Assembly (NCBI RefSeq): GCF_004795105.1
Contig: NZ_SSBL01000003.1
Location: 1-64,000, forward strand
Reading direction: 5' to 3'
DNA from: Streptomyces sp. A0642
GTDB lineage: Bacteria > Actinomycetota > Actinomycetes > Streptomycetales > Streptomycetaceae
Length of the DNA stretch: 64,000 nucleotides
The notes under the pieces are model-generated. The model searched no databases, had not been told where the DNA came from, and was given only the letters and a program-made list of their open reading frames with translations. The position numbers and the translations under genes were made by a program. Of the stretch, positions 9,714-18,257 are shown in pieces; the first letter of the stretch is position 1; each line of letters opens with the position of its first letter.

Positions 9714-10226
9714 ATGGCAGCCGAGGAGCCCACGGGCCGGAACACGGGACAGGACTACGACGAGCGAGGGGCCGTGCCCCTCCTGGGTTACGCCGCCATC
9801 GCGGGGACGTACACAGCCGCTTGCGGAGCCTTGGTGGTGCTCGCGCGCCGACGCGGGGTCGTTCTGCCGGAGCGCGTGCCGCCGTGGGACGTGGCGCTGC
9901 TGGGCGTGGCCACGTACAAGACGGCACGGCTGCTCACCAAGGACAAGATCACCAGCTTCCTCCGGGCGCCCTTCAGCCGCCGCTCGCAGGACACGACGGC
10001 GGGCGAGGTGGCTGACGAACCTCGGGGCCGCGGCCTCAGGCTCGCGATGGGTGACCTGGTGACGTGCCCGTTCTGCGCCGCCTCCTGGACGGCCACGGGA
10101 CTCCTGGGGACCTACGTACTCGCCCCCCGGGCCGCCCGGCTCATCGGTGCGGGCTTCGGTGCGATGGCCGTCGCCGACTGGATGCAGTACGCATGGGCCT
10201 GGACCCAGCGGAACGCCGAAGGGTGA
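9714..10226 (+). CDS. DUF1360 membrane protein
   Basis: This 170-residue protein has three hydrophobic segments. It carries the DUF1360 hallmarks: a segment of pattern GVATYKTARLLTKDKITSFL and a CPFCAASW motif followed by a membrane helix. The family is common in spore-forming bacteria and actinobacteria; no mechanism is established. GGAGG stands 6 bases before the ATG. It is monocistronic, with about 200 bases of untranslated sequence on its right before the convergent TetR gene. Confidence 0.8.
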   Translation: MAAEEPTGRNTGQDYDERGAVPLLGYAAIAGTYTAACGALVVLARRRGVVLPERVPPWDVALLGVATYKTARLLTKDKITSFLRAPFSRRSQDTTAGEVADEPRGRGLRLAMGDLVTCPFCAASWTATGLLGTYVLAPRAARLIGAGFGAMAVADWMQYAWAWTQRNAEG

Positions 10227-10429
10227 TCGGAGCGTTCTGCGGTGCCGGAGTGACAAGCGTGTCAGGTCGGAGGGCCCCCGCTCGCGCGGAGGTGAACGGG
10301 CTGCGCGTCGGTGCCCAGTCGTCAGCGCCGGCCTCGTCAGGCCGAGCGGGTTCATCCGCAGTCGGCCGGGCCCTTCGACGAGTGCGCGGACGCGCCGCTC
10401 CCCGGAGGCGGTATCGGCTCACGGGATGG

Positions 10430-11149
10430 TCACCGCGCCCCCAGCAGGGCTTCCAGGCCGGCCGCAAGCTCCGCCGGGCCGCCGCGATCGGCCATCCCGA
10501 CGGCCGTCGCCCGTAGGTGAGGCAGTTCGCGCGCGGGCAGCCGGTGCAGGCCCAGCCGGAACGCGGGGTCGGGTTCGTCCGCCTGGTCGTCCATCGCCCG
10601 CAGCTCCACGAGCAGGAATCCGAGCAGCCAAGCGGTGAAGGCGCGGTGGAGGCGCACGACCTCGCCCTGATCGAAACCTGCGTCGTGGAGCAGCGCCAAA
10701 ACGCGTTCGTCGCTCCGCAGCACCGGCAGCGGCCGCTGCGCCAGGGGCGTGGACAGCAGACGTGTGGCCAGGAGGGGCACCACGTGGGGGTGGAGGAGCG
10801 CCACGTCGTAGGTGCTCAGCGCGATGTGATGGAGTTGGGCCAGCCAGTCGGGCGTGGGAGGGTCCGTGATCTCAGGCTCCGCCCGGGGGCTTCGCTCCAG
10901 AATCCCCTCCACTTCCCGGCTGAACTCCTCGACCAGCCCGTCCAGCAGCGCTTCCTTGCTCGGGGCGTAGCGGTAGAGAGCCATTGCCTCCACGCTCAGT
11001 TCCGCGCCGAGCTTGCGCATGCTGAGGCCGGAGAGCCCGTCGCGGTCGACCACGTCGAGGGCTGAAGCCAGTACGCGCTCCCGGCTGAGCCGACCGTAGC
11101 GCCCCTTGTCGCCCGCCCTTCGCCCCGCCCCCTGCTCGGCTTCGTTCAC
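10430..11149 (-). CDS. TetR-family regulator with a TetR_C-type ligand domain
   Basis: This 239-residue protein has its HTH at about residues 20-65 (SMRKLGAELSVEAMALYRY, as in TetR proper). The ligand domain has the TetR_C pattern with paired His residues (LHPHVVPLL). The GTG at 11149 is preferred, with GGAAGG upstream. A TTG at 11191 in frame would begin within a few bases of the predicted transcription start. It diverges from the glycosyltransferase gene across an ACGT-rich control region, so it may regulate the exopolysaccharide operon and itself. A ligand cannot be inferred. Confidence 0.85.
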   Translation of the reverse strand: MNEAEQGAGRRAGDKGRYGRLSRERVLASALDVVDRDGLSGLSMRKLGAELSVEAMALYRYAPSKEALLDGLVEEFSREVEGILERSPRAEPEITDPPTPDWLAQLHHIALSTYDVALLHPHVVPLLATRLLSTPLAQRPLPVLRSDERVLALLHDAGFDQGEVVRLHRAFTAWLLGFLLVELRAMDDQADEPDPAFRLGLHRLPARELPHLRATAVGMADRGGPAELAAGLEALLGAR

Positions 11150-11198
11150 GATGGCCGCCTTCCGGTTGACATGAAAGAACAATACGCTCAAAGTCGTA

Positions 11199-11251
11199 CG
11201 TATATGACGTAAACGTATGGCGTCAAGGTACGGCGTCTACGTACGACGTAG
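11199..11251. promoter_or_regulatory. divergent promoter/operator of the TetR and GT2 genes
   Basis: On the minus strand TTGACG (11226-11221), a 16-base spacer and TATACG (11204-11199) make a good promoter for the TetR gene. Repeated ACGT/TACGT words and the palindrome CTACGT-ACG-ACGTAG (11237-11251) overlap and flank it. This is a plausible autoregulatory operator that could also gate the glycosyltransferase gene at 11272. Confidence 0.6.
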
Positions 11252-11271
11252 CCACTCAGGAGTGTCCGGTC

Positions 11272-13101
11272 ATGACGCACAGCGACCTGAAGCCGGAAGA
11301 TCGCCTCGAGATGGAGCGCGAGCTGGCGCTGATCTCGGACGGCAACGTCGTACGGGTCTCCGACGAGGGCCCCACCTTCGGGCACCCGTACCGGGCCCGG
11401 ACCGTTCGGCGCACGACCTTCACCCCGGTGCTTCCCGCCCGGGACCGGGCGGTGGTGTGGTCCGTCGCCGTCTGCTGGGTGGCGTCCTTCCTGTGGTTCT
11501 GGTCCTGGTGGCTGCGGCCGGAGCACCGGGCGGGCTGGGCGGGGCTCATCGTCAACAGCCTTCTTCTGCTCTACCTCACCGGCATCCCCTGCTACTTCTT
11601 CATCACCGCCCTGCGGTTGCGCCGGGTCGATCCACGGATGCCCGTTCCCTCGGTGGCGGTCGCCTTCGTGGTGACCCGTGCCCCTTCCGAGCCGTGGTCC
11701 ACCGTCCGCCGGACCCTGCGCGCCATGCTGGCCCAGGACTACCCGCACCCCTACGACGTCTGGCTGTGCGACGAGGACCCCAGCGAGGAGATCGAGCAGT
11801 GGTGCCGCGAGAACCGCGTCACGATGTCATGCCGACGCGGTGTCCTCCCGTACCACCGAGCGGGATGGCCCCGGCGGACGCGGTGCAAGGAAGGCAACCT
11901 CGCCTACTTCTACGATCACTGGGGATACCGGCGCTACGCGGTGGTCGCCCAGCTGGACTGCGACCACGTCCCGGCCCCGACGTATCTCGCCGAGATGGTC
12001 CGCCCGTTCGGCGACCCCGCGATCGGTTACGTCGCCGCCCCCAGCGTGTGCGACGCCACCGACGCCGCGTCCTGGTCGGCGCGTGGCCGGCTGCATCGCG
12101 AGGCCGTCTGGCACGGCGCCGTACAACTGGGCCACAGCGACGGGCTCGCCCCGATGTGCATCGGGTCCCACTATGCGGTGCGCACCCGTGCCCTGCGGGA
12201 CATCGGCGGCCTGGGGCCCGAGCTGGCCGAGGACTTCTCCACCACCTTTCTACTCAACTCGGCAGGCTGGCATGGAGCGTTCGCCGTCGACGCCGAGGCG
12301 CACGGCGACGGGCCGCTCAATTTCGCCGACATGGTCACCCAGGAATACCAGTGGTCCCGGAGCCTCACCACCATGCTGCTGGGGCTGCTGCCCCGCCATC
12401 TGGGGCGGCTTCCCGTGATTCTCCGGCTGCGGTTCGGCTACGCCCTGGCGTACTACCCGCTCCTGGGCCTGATGATCGTGTCCGGGCTGATCCTTCCGCC
12501 GGTGGCGGTGATCACCGGGCTGCCGTGGATGAACGTCAACTACTTTGACTTCCTGCTCCACTTCTGGTCGATGCCCGTCTGGCTGCTGCTGACGCTCGGC
12601 CTGCTGCGGCACCGGCAGCTGATGCGTCCGCGTACCGCTCCTCTGATGAGCTGGGAGACCTGGCTGTTCACGGTCGCCCGGTGGCCATTCGTGGTCTGGG
12701 GTCTGTTCGGCGCGGTACGTCAGAAGATCTGGCACACACAGCTGACCTTCAAGGTCACTCCCAAGAACACAGGCGGGCCCGTGCCGCTGCTGGCGCGGCT
12801 GACCTCACCCTTCGCGGCGATCGCCGTCCTGCTGTCCTCGGTCGCCCTTTACGGGGAGCTGAGCGGTCCGTCGGCCGGATACGTCTTCCTCTGTCTCCTC
12901 GGAGCGATCGTCTACGCCACGGTGGCACTCGCCGTCCCGCTGCTGCACGTGCGGGAAGCGGCCAGGACCTCGGGAAGGCGCTTCCTCGTCGCTCTGCGCA
13001 CTGCGCGCCTGTCCCTGACCGTCGGCCTCCTCTCGTCGTTGCCCGTCGCCGCGGCAATCGTCTTCTATCCGGCCTACGCGGCCGCCGTCCTGGGCTGGTG
13101 A
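11272..13101 (+). CDS. cellulose-synthase-like family-2 glycosyltransferase
   Basis: This 609-residue membrane protein has two N-terminal helices, a cytosolic GT-A domain (about 125-400) and at least four to six C-terminal helices. Catalytic features of processive GT2 synthases are present: CDED, QLDCDH (Asp229/Asp231), a LAEDF base region and the product-channel motif QEYQWSRS (from residue 357, a variant of QxxRW). It should polymerise a UDP-sugar and export the chain. No PilZ domain is visible, so c-di-GMP control would need another protein. First gene of a long operon that supplies UDP-sugars. Confidence 0.88.
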   Translation: MTHSDLKPEDRLEMERELALISDGNVVRVSDEGPTFGHPYRARTVRRTTFTPVLPARDRAVVWSVAVCWVASFLWFWSWWLRPEHRAGWAGLIVNSLLLLYLTGIPCYFFITALRLRRVDPRMPVPSVAVAFVVTRAPSEPWSTVRRTLRAMLAQDYPHPYDVWLCDEDPSEEIEQWCRENRVTMSCRRGVLPYHRAGWPRRTRCKEGNLAYFYDHWGYRRYAVVAQLDCDHVPAPTYLAEMVRPFGDPAIGYVAAPSVCDATDAASWSARGRLHREAVWHGAVQLGHSDGLAPMCIGSHYAVRTRALRDIGGLGPELAEDFSTTFLLNSAGWHGAFAVDAEAHGDGPLNFADMVTQEYQWSRSLTTMLLGLLPRHLGRLPVILRLRFGYALAYYPLLGLMIVSGLILPPVAVITGLPWMNVNYFDFLLHFWSMPVWLLLTLGLLRHRQLMRPRTAPLMSWETWLFTVARWPFVVWGLFGAVRQKIWHTQLTFKVTPKNTGGPVPLLARLTSPFAAIAVLLSSVALYGELSGPSAGYVFLCLLGAIVYATVALAVPLLHVREAARTSGRRFLVALRTARLSLTVGLLSSLPVAAAIVFYPAYAAAVLGW

Positions 13102-13112
13102 ATGCAGTGACC

Positions 13113-14207
13113 ATGAACGTACGCGCACACGCGAACAACCGCGACCACCGCGCGAGTTCACCCTCCACCATCCTCGTCACCGGAGGAGCCGGTTTCATCG
13201 GCTCACACGCCTGCGTCGAACTCCTCGACCATGGCTACGAGTTGATAGTTGTGGACAACTACTCCAACAGCACTCCACAGGTCTTCGCCCGTGTGCAGCG
13301 GATCGCCGGCCGTTTCGTCGGCGCCGTGTACGAGCTGGACATCCGTGATCGGCGCGCCCTCTCGGCAGTCTTCGACCGCCACTCCGTGGACGCCGTCGTA
13401 CACTTCGCCGCTCTGAAGGCCGTCGGCGAGTCGACCCGGATGCCCGTCGAGTACTACGACGTCAACGTCGGCGGGACGACGTCGCTGCTGCGGGCGATGC
13501 ACGAACACGGAGTGCACCGGCTGGTGTTCTCCTCTTCCTGCTCCCTGTACGGCGACGCGGGAGGCGGACGCCTCAGCGAGGCGTCCCCGGCCCGGCCGAC
13601 CAATCCGTACGCCGTCTCCAAATGGACCTGCGAGCAGATCCTCGCCGACGTGTGCCGACGGATTCCGGAGTTCACGGCGCTCTCGCTGAGGTACTTCAAC
13701 CCGGTCGGCGCCCATCCCAGCGGACTGCTCGGGGAGGACCCCTCCGGCATCCCGGACAACCTGATGCCGTACCTGGCCCAGGTGGCAGTCGGCCGCCGCG
13801 CGCGCCTTCCTGTGTTCGGGGACGACTACGCGACCCCCGACGGAACGCCCGTCCGTGACTACCTGCACGTCATGGACACGGTGGAGGCGCACCGCGTCGC
13901 GCTGGACCATCTCGCCGACGGCCCCGGGATGCACGTGTACAACCTCGGTGCCGGCCGGGGCTGGTCGGTCCTCGACGTCATCGCGGCCTTCCGTGAGGCC
14001 TGCGGCAAGCCCATCCCGTACGACATCGAGCCGCGCCGCCCCGGCGACGTGACCGAACTGGTCGCCGACGCGGCCGCGGTGGCCCGCGCCTGGGGGTGGC
14101 GGCCCACCCGCGACCTGGCGGCCATGTGCCAGGACGCGTGGCGGTTCCAGCAGCTCAACCCATCCGGCTATGCCGGTCCTTCCGGCAGCAGATCCCCAAA
14201 GGAGTGA
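13113..14207 (+). CDS. galE: UDP-glucose 4-epimerase
   Basis: This 364-residue short-chain dehydrogenase/reductase has the GalE NAD motif GGAGFIGSH, the active-site SSSCSLYGD and NPYAVSK (YxxxK), and the substrate segment LRYFNPVGAHPSGLLGEDP. It interconverts UDP-glucose and UDP-galactose. The ATG at 13113 is taken; an in-frame GTG at 13098 overlaps the glycosyltransferase stop (GTGA), so coupling is likely either way. The Arg/Ala-rich N-terminal 18 residues are unusual and may be partly untranslated. It supplies nucleotide sugar to the operon's synthase. Confidence 0.88.
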   Translation: MNVRAHANNRDHRASSPSTILVTGGAGFIGSHACVELLDHGYELIVVDNYSNSTPQVFARVQRIAGRFVGAVYELDIRDRRALSAVFDRHSVDAVVHFAALKAVGESTRMPVEYYDVNVGGTTSLLRAMHEHGVHRLVFSSSCSLYGDAGGGRLSEASPARPTNPYAVSKWTCEQILADVCRRIPEFTALSLRYFNPVGAHPSGLLGEDPSGIPDNLMPYLAQVAVGRRARLPVFGDDYATPDGTPVRDYLHVMDTVEAHRVALDHLADGPGMHVYNLGAGRGWSVLDVIAAFREACGKPIPYDIEPRRPGDVTELVADAAAVARAWGWRPTRDLAAMCQDAWRFQQLNPSGYAGPSGSRSPKE

Positions 14208-14211
14208 AGTC

Positions 14212-15531
14212 ATGCGTATGACCGTGATAGGAACCGGATACGTGGGCACAGTGCATGCCGCGTGCATGGCCGACATAGGCCACCAGGTGCTCGGAATCGA
14301 CATCGACCCGGCACGGATCGCGTCGCTGACGGCAGGCCGCGCTCCCATGCACGAACCCGGTCTGGACGAGCTCCTCGCCCGAACCGTCGCGTCGGGGAGG
14401 CTGCGCTTCTCCACGTCCCTCGCCGAGGGCGCGGAGTTCGCCCGGACGCACTTCGTGTGCGTCGGCACCCCGCAGCGCCCCGACAGCGAAGCCGCGGACC
14501 TGCGGTACGTGGACGCCGTGGTGGACGAACTGGCACAGCATCTGCGACCGGGAAGTCTGGTGGTGGGCAAGTCCACCGTCCCGGTCGGCACGGCCGCGGC
14601 CCTCGGCAGGCGGCTCGCGGCGTCCACGCGGGACTGTGAAGTCGCCTGGAACCCCGAGTTCCTGCGGGAGGGCTCCGCGGTGCAGGACACCATGCGCCCG
14701 GAACGCATCGTGGTGGGCGTCGGCTCCCCACACGCCGAAGCGGCCCTCCGGGCCCTCTACGAGCCCCTGGTGCGCGTGGGCGCGGAGTTCTTCAGCACGG
14801 ACACGGCCACTGCGGAGCTGGTCAAGGTGGCCGCCAATTCCTTCCTCGCGACCAAGATCTCCTTCATCAACGCGATGGCCGAGGTGTGCGAGGCGGCCGG
14901 CGCGGACGTGACCGTACTGGCCCGCGCCATCGGTGCGGACTCGCGGATCGGCCACCGCTTCCTGGATCCGGGGCTCGGCTTCGGCGGAAGCTGTTTCCCC
15001 AAGGACATCCGGGCCTTCGCGGCCCGCGCCGAGGAGATCGGCGCCGGCGAGGCGGTGTCGTTCCTGCATGAGGTCGACCGCATCAACCTCCGCCAGCGGC
15101 GGCGCACCGTCAACCGCACCAGGCGGCTCGTCGGTGGTTGCTTCGCGGGCCGCCGGGTCGCGGTCCTGGGCGCCTCCTTCAAACCGGGAAGCGACGACGT
15201 CCGTGACTCGCCCGCCCTGGCCGTCGCCTCCGTCCTGCACGAGGAGGGTGCGAGCGTGCGCGTACACGACCCGGAGGCGCTGGACAACGCGCGCGCGGCC
15301 CTGCCCGACCTCACGTACTCGCTGGACATCCCCAAGGTGTGCGAGGACGCGGACGTGGTCCTGCACCTCACACCCTGGCCGGACTACCGCCGGATCGACC
15401 CGCTGGCCCTCGCCCCCGTGGTCCACTCCCCGGTGCTCCTGGACGCACGCAACAGTCTCGACGCCCATCCCTGGCGCGCGGCCGGCTGGTCGCTGCACGC
15501 GCTGGGCCGCCCCACGGGAGGCACATCATGA
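14212..15531 (+). CDS. UDP-glucose 6-dehydrogenase
   Basis: This 439-residue UDP-glucose/GDP-mannose dehydrogenase has an N-terminal NAD domain (GTGYVGTVHA), a central helical dimerisation domain and a C-terminal UDP-binding domain. The catalytic nucleophile is Cys261 in FGGSCFPKD. UDP-glucose rather than GDP-mannose is the likely substrate because the neighbours are GalE and a UDP-glucuronate decarboxylase-type enzyme. AAAGGAG precedes the ATG, four bases after galE. Its stop overlaps the next start (ATGA). Confidence 0.9.
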   Translation: MRMTVIGTGYVGTVHAACMADIGHQVLGIDIDPARIASLTAGRAPMHEPGLDELLARTVASGRLRFSTSLAEGAEFARTHFVCVGTPQRPDSEAADLRYVDAVVDELAQHLRPGSLVVGKSTVPVGTAAALGRRLAASTRDCEVAWNPEFLREGSAVQDTMRPERIVVGVGSPHAEAALRALYEPLVRVGAEFFSTDTATAELVKVAANSFLATKISFINAMAEVCEAAGADVTVLARAIGADSRIGHRFLDPGLGFGGSCFPKDIRAFAARAEEIGAGEAVSFLHEVDRINLRQRRRTVNRTRRLVGGCFAGRRVAVLGASFKPGSDDVRDSPALAVASVLHEEGASVRVHDPEALDNARAALPDLTYSLDIPKVCEDADVVLHLTPWPDYRRIDPLALAPVVHSPVLLDARNSLDAHPWRAAGWSLHALGRPTGGTS

Positions 15532-16535
15532 AGGCCGTCGTCACAGGGGGTGGCGGATTTCTGGGGTCCCATCTGTGCGAGGCGCTGCTGCGCAGAGGCG
15601 ACACCGTGTGGTGCCTGGACAACTTCTCCACGGGCGAACCGGAGAACGTGTCCCATCTCTGCGCGAACCCCCGGTTCCGTCTCCTGCACGGTGACATCAC
15701 CGCCGCCATGGAGATCCCGGGGCCTGTGCACGCCGTCGCCCACCTCGCCAGCCCGGCGTCTCCGCCCGACTATCACCGGCTGCCGCTCGAAACGCTCACG
15801 GTCGGCAGCCGTGGCACGGAGAACGCCCTGCGCCTCGCCCTGCGGCATGACGCCCGGTTCGTCCTCGCCTCGACCAGCGAGGTGTACGGCGACCCGGAAA
15901 TCCACCCACAGCCCGAGGAGTACTGGGGCCATGTCAATCCGGTCGGCCCCCGCAGCGTCTACGACGAGGCCAAGCGGTATGCGGAGGCGCTGTCCACGGC
16001 CTACCGGCGCAGCCTCGGCGTCGACGTGGGCGTCATGCGGATCTTCAACACCTACGGCCCCCGGATGCGTCCGTACGACGGCCGTGTGGTCTCGACCTTC
16101 CTACGCCAGGCGTTGTCGGGCGGGCCGCTGAGCATCTACGGGGACGGAAGCCAGACCCGCAGCTTCTGCTATGTGGACGACCTCGTGCGCGGAATCCTGG
16201 CCATGATCGACCGGCGCGGCCTGAGCGGACCGGTCAATCTGGGCAATCCGGTCGAGCACACCGTGCGGGAGCTCGCGGACCTCGTCCTGGGCGTCACCGG
16301 TTCGCGGTCACGGATCGAGTACCGCCCCCTGCCGGTCGACGACCCCTGCCGCCGTCGTCCCGTCATCACCCGGGCCCGTCAGGAACTCGGCTGGGCACCG
16401 GTGGTCCCGGTCGAGGACGGCCTGCGGCGCACGGCTGCCTGGTTCACCGACAGTGCGCGGCCCCCGCGGGCGAACGGGCCACTCCAGCCGGCCGAAGAGC
16501 CCGGCCCCAGCCGTTTCGAGTCCCTGAAGGCCTGA
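15528..16535 (+). CDS. UDP-glucuronate decarboxylase (UDP-xylose synthase)-type enzyme
   Basis: This 335-residue extended SDR has GGGGFLGSH for NAD and Tyr145/Lys149 as YxxxK. The segment TSEVYGDPEIHPQPEEYWG and the following VNPVGPRSVYDEAKR are the hallmark of UDP-xylose synthases, which turn UDP-glucuronate into UDP-xylose. With the upstream dehydrogenase it completes UDP-glucose to UDP-glucuronate to UDP-xylose. The start is fixed by a 4-base overlap with the dehydrogenase. The C-terminal 30 residues are Pro/Ala-rich and outside the fold. Confidence 0.85.
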   Translation: MKAVVTGGGGFLGSHLCEALLRRGDTVWCLDNFSTGEPENVSHLCANPRFRLLHGDITAAMEIPGPVHAVAHLASPASPPDYHRLPLETLTVGSRGTENALRLALRHDARFVLASTSEVYGDPEIHPQPEEYWGHVNPVGPRSVYDEAKRYAEALSTAYRRSLGVDVGVMRIFNTYGPRMRPYDGRVVSTFLRQALSGGPLSIYGDGSQTRSFCYVDDLVRGILAMIDRRGLSGPVNLGNPVEHTVRELADLVLGVTGSRSRIEYRPLPVDDPCRRRPVITRARQELGWAPVVPVEDGLRRTAAWFTDSARPPRANGPLQPAEEPGPSRFESLKA

Positions 16536-16540
16536 TCCCC

Positions 16541-18184
16541 ATGTACCGGACAGCCGCGATGACCACGCTGGCCGCCGCGATCATCCTGGCCGCCGGGAGC
16601 GGGTGCGCCGACACCCCCCACTACGCCCCACCGCCCGCCACCTACTACGTCAGCCCCGGCGGGAACGACCGGAACTCCGGTACGTCGCCCGGCGAAGCGT
16701 GGCGGACCCTGCGGCGCGTCGAGCGTACGCCCCTGGAAGCCGGCAACAAGCTGATGCTTCAGGGGGGAGCACGGTTCGCCGGGACGCTGACCGTGGGGAA
16801 GGGGGAGGCGGGCGACGCGGACCGGCCCGTGGTCATCGGGTCCTACGGCACGGGACGGGCGACGGTAGCGGCGACGGACGGCCCGGGGATCTCCGTGCAC
16901 GACACCGCGGGCGTGGAGATCCGCAACCTCGCGGTGACCGGAAGGAACGGCTCCTATCTCCGGGAGGGGGGCATCAACCTCTACAGCGACCTGCCGGGCG
17001 GCGACAAGCTGGACCATGTGGCCGTTTCGGGCGTCGAGGTCTCCGGCTTCCGTGCGGGCATCGCGATCGGGGGCAAGGGCAGCGGTACGGGCTTCGAGAA
17101 CGTGACCGTCAACCGTTCCAGGCTGCACGACAACAAGGACGTCGGACTGCTCGCCTACGGTCCTGACTTCGACGCCGATCGCCCCTCGTACGCCCACAGC
17201 CACATCCGTATCGTGAACGTCGCGGCGTACCACAACACCGGGGACCCCACCTCGACCACCACCCACTCGGGCAACGGCATCGTCCTCGGCAGCGTCCGCG
17301 ACGCCACGGTCCGGGAGTCGCGCGCCCACGACAACGGGACGCGCGCCGCCGCCGAGGCGCCGGCCGGCCCGGTGGGGATCTGGGCGTACGACTCCACCGG
17401 GGTCCTCCTGGAGCACAACAGCTCCTACCGCAACCACACCGGCTCCCGCGTCGACGGCGCGGGCTTCGGCCTCGACTCCAACGTCTCGGAGTCGACGGTC
17501 CAGTACAACCTGGCCTTCCAGAACGACGGGCCGGGGTACTACACGTACACGAACAAGAGGAACGGGGCCCATCGGGACAACACCATCCGTTACAACATCT
17601 CGACCGGCAACGGACGCAAGCTGCCCGCGAAGGGCGCCCTGGCCGTCTACGGCAAAGACGTCCGGAGCCTGCACATCTACCAGAACACCCTGGTCATGCC
17701 GCACTCGCCCAAGGGCCGGGGACCGGCGATCGTGCTACGGGCGGGCCTGTCGCAGGTCACCGTGCGCAACAACATCCTCGTCACCGACCATGCCCCGCTG
17801 ATCCTCGCCGCGAAGGGCCTCACCCCCCGCAAGGTACTTCTCCAGGGCAACAACTACGCCACGGCCGCCGGTTCATGGAGCGTGGACTGGGCCGGCCGCA
17901 CCTACGCGGACCTGGCCGCCTGGCGCGCGGCGACAGGCCAGGAGCGCGCGGGCGGAAAGCCCTCCGGTACGACCACGAACCCCTGCTTCGCCGGCGGCGC
18001 CCTGCCCCGGATCCGCTCCACCCAGGACGCGCCGCTGATCATCCCCGAGTGCGCCGCCCCGATGGGAGCCGGACTCGATCTGCACGCGCTCTTCGGAACG
18101 GACCCCGGCGCCGTCGACTACTTCGGCAAGGCCACCGGAACGCCGCCCCCGGTCGGCGCCGCGGTCCCTTCGGTGAAGGACTGA
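16541..18184 (+). CDS. secreted right-handed beta-helix protein, probable lipoprotein
   Basis: This 547-residue protein has a short signal sequence ending at a Cys (AAGSGCAD), which suggests a lipoprotein, although the residues before Cys are not ideal. YYVSPGGNDRNSGTSPGEAW is the start seen in polysaccharide lyases and C5-epimerases of the parallel beta-helix fold. Asn-rich coils (NNILVT, HNTGDP, YNISTGN) continue for 400 residues. In alginate loci a beta-helix epimerase or lyase works beside the synthase; by position this one may edit or trim the operon's polymer. Catalytic residues cannot be assigned. Confidence 0.8.
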   Translation: MYRTAAMTTLAAAIILAAGSGCADTPHYAPPPATYYVSPGGNDRNSGTSPGEAWRTLRRVERTPLEAGNKLMLQGGARFAGTLTVGKGEAGDADRPVVIGSYGTGRATVAATDGPGISVHDTAGVEIRNLAVTGRNGSYLREGGINLYSDLPGGDKLDHVAVSGVEVSGFRAGIAIGGKGSGTGFENVTVNRSRLHDNKDVGLLAYGPDFDADRPSYAHSHIRIVNVAAYHNTGDPTSTTTHSGNGIVLGSVRDATVRESRAHDNGTRAAAEAPAGPVGIWAYDSTGVLLEHNSSYRNHTGSRVDGAGFGLDSNVSESTVQYNLAFQNDGPGYYTYTNKRNGAHRDNTIRYNISTGNGRKLPAKGALAVYGKDVRSLHIYQNTLVMPHSPKGRGPAIVLRAGLSQVTVRNNILVTDHAPLILAAKGLTPRKVLLQGNNYATAAGSWSVDWAGRTYADLAAWRAATGQERAGGKPSGTTTNPCFAGGALPRIRSTQDAPLIIPECAAPMGAGLDLHALFGTDPGAVDYFGKATGTPPPVGAAVPSVKD

Positions 18185-18257
18185 ACCGGCTGAAACCGCT
18201 CCGCGGCCGACAAGATGCAGGGCCCTCCGGCGATACCTACCATCGGAGGGGAGGCGC

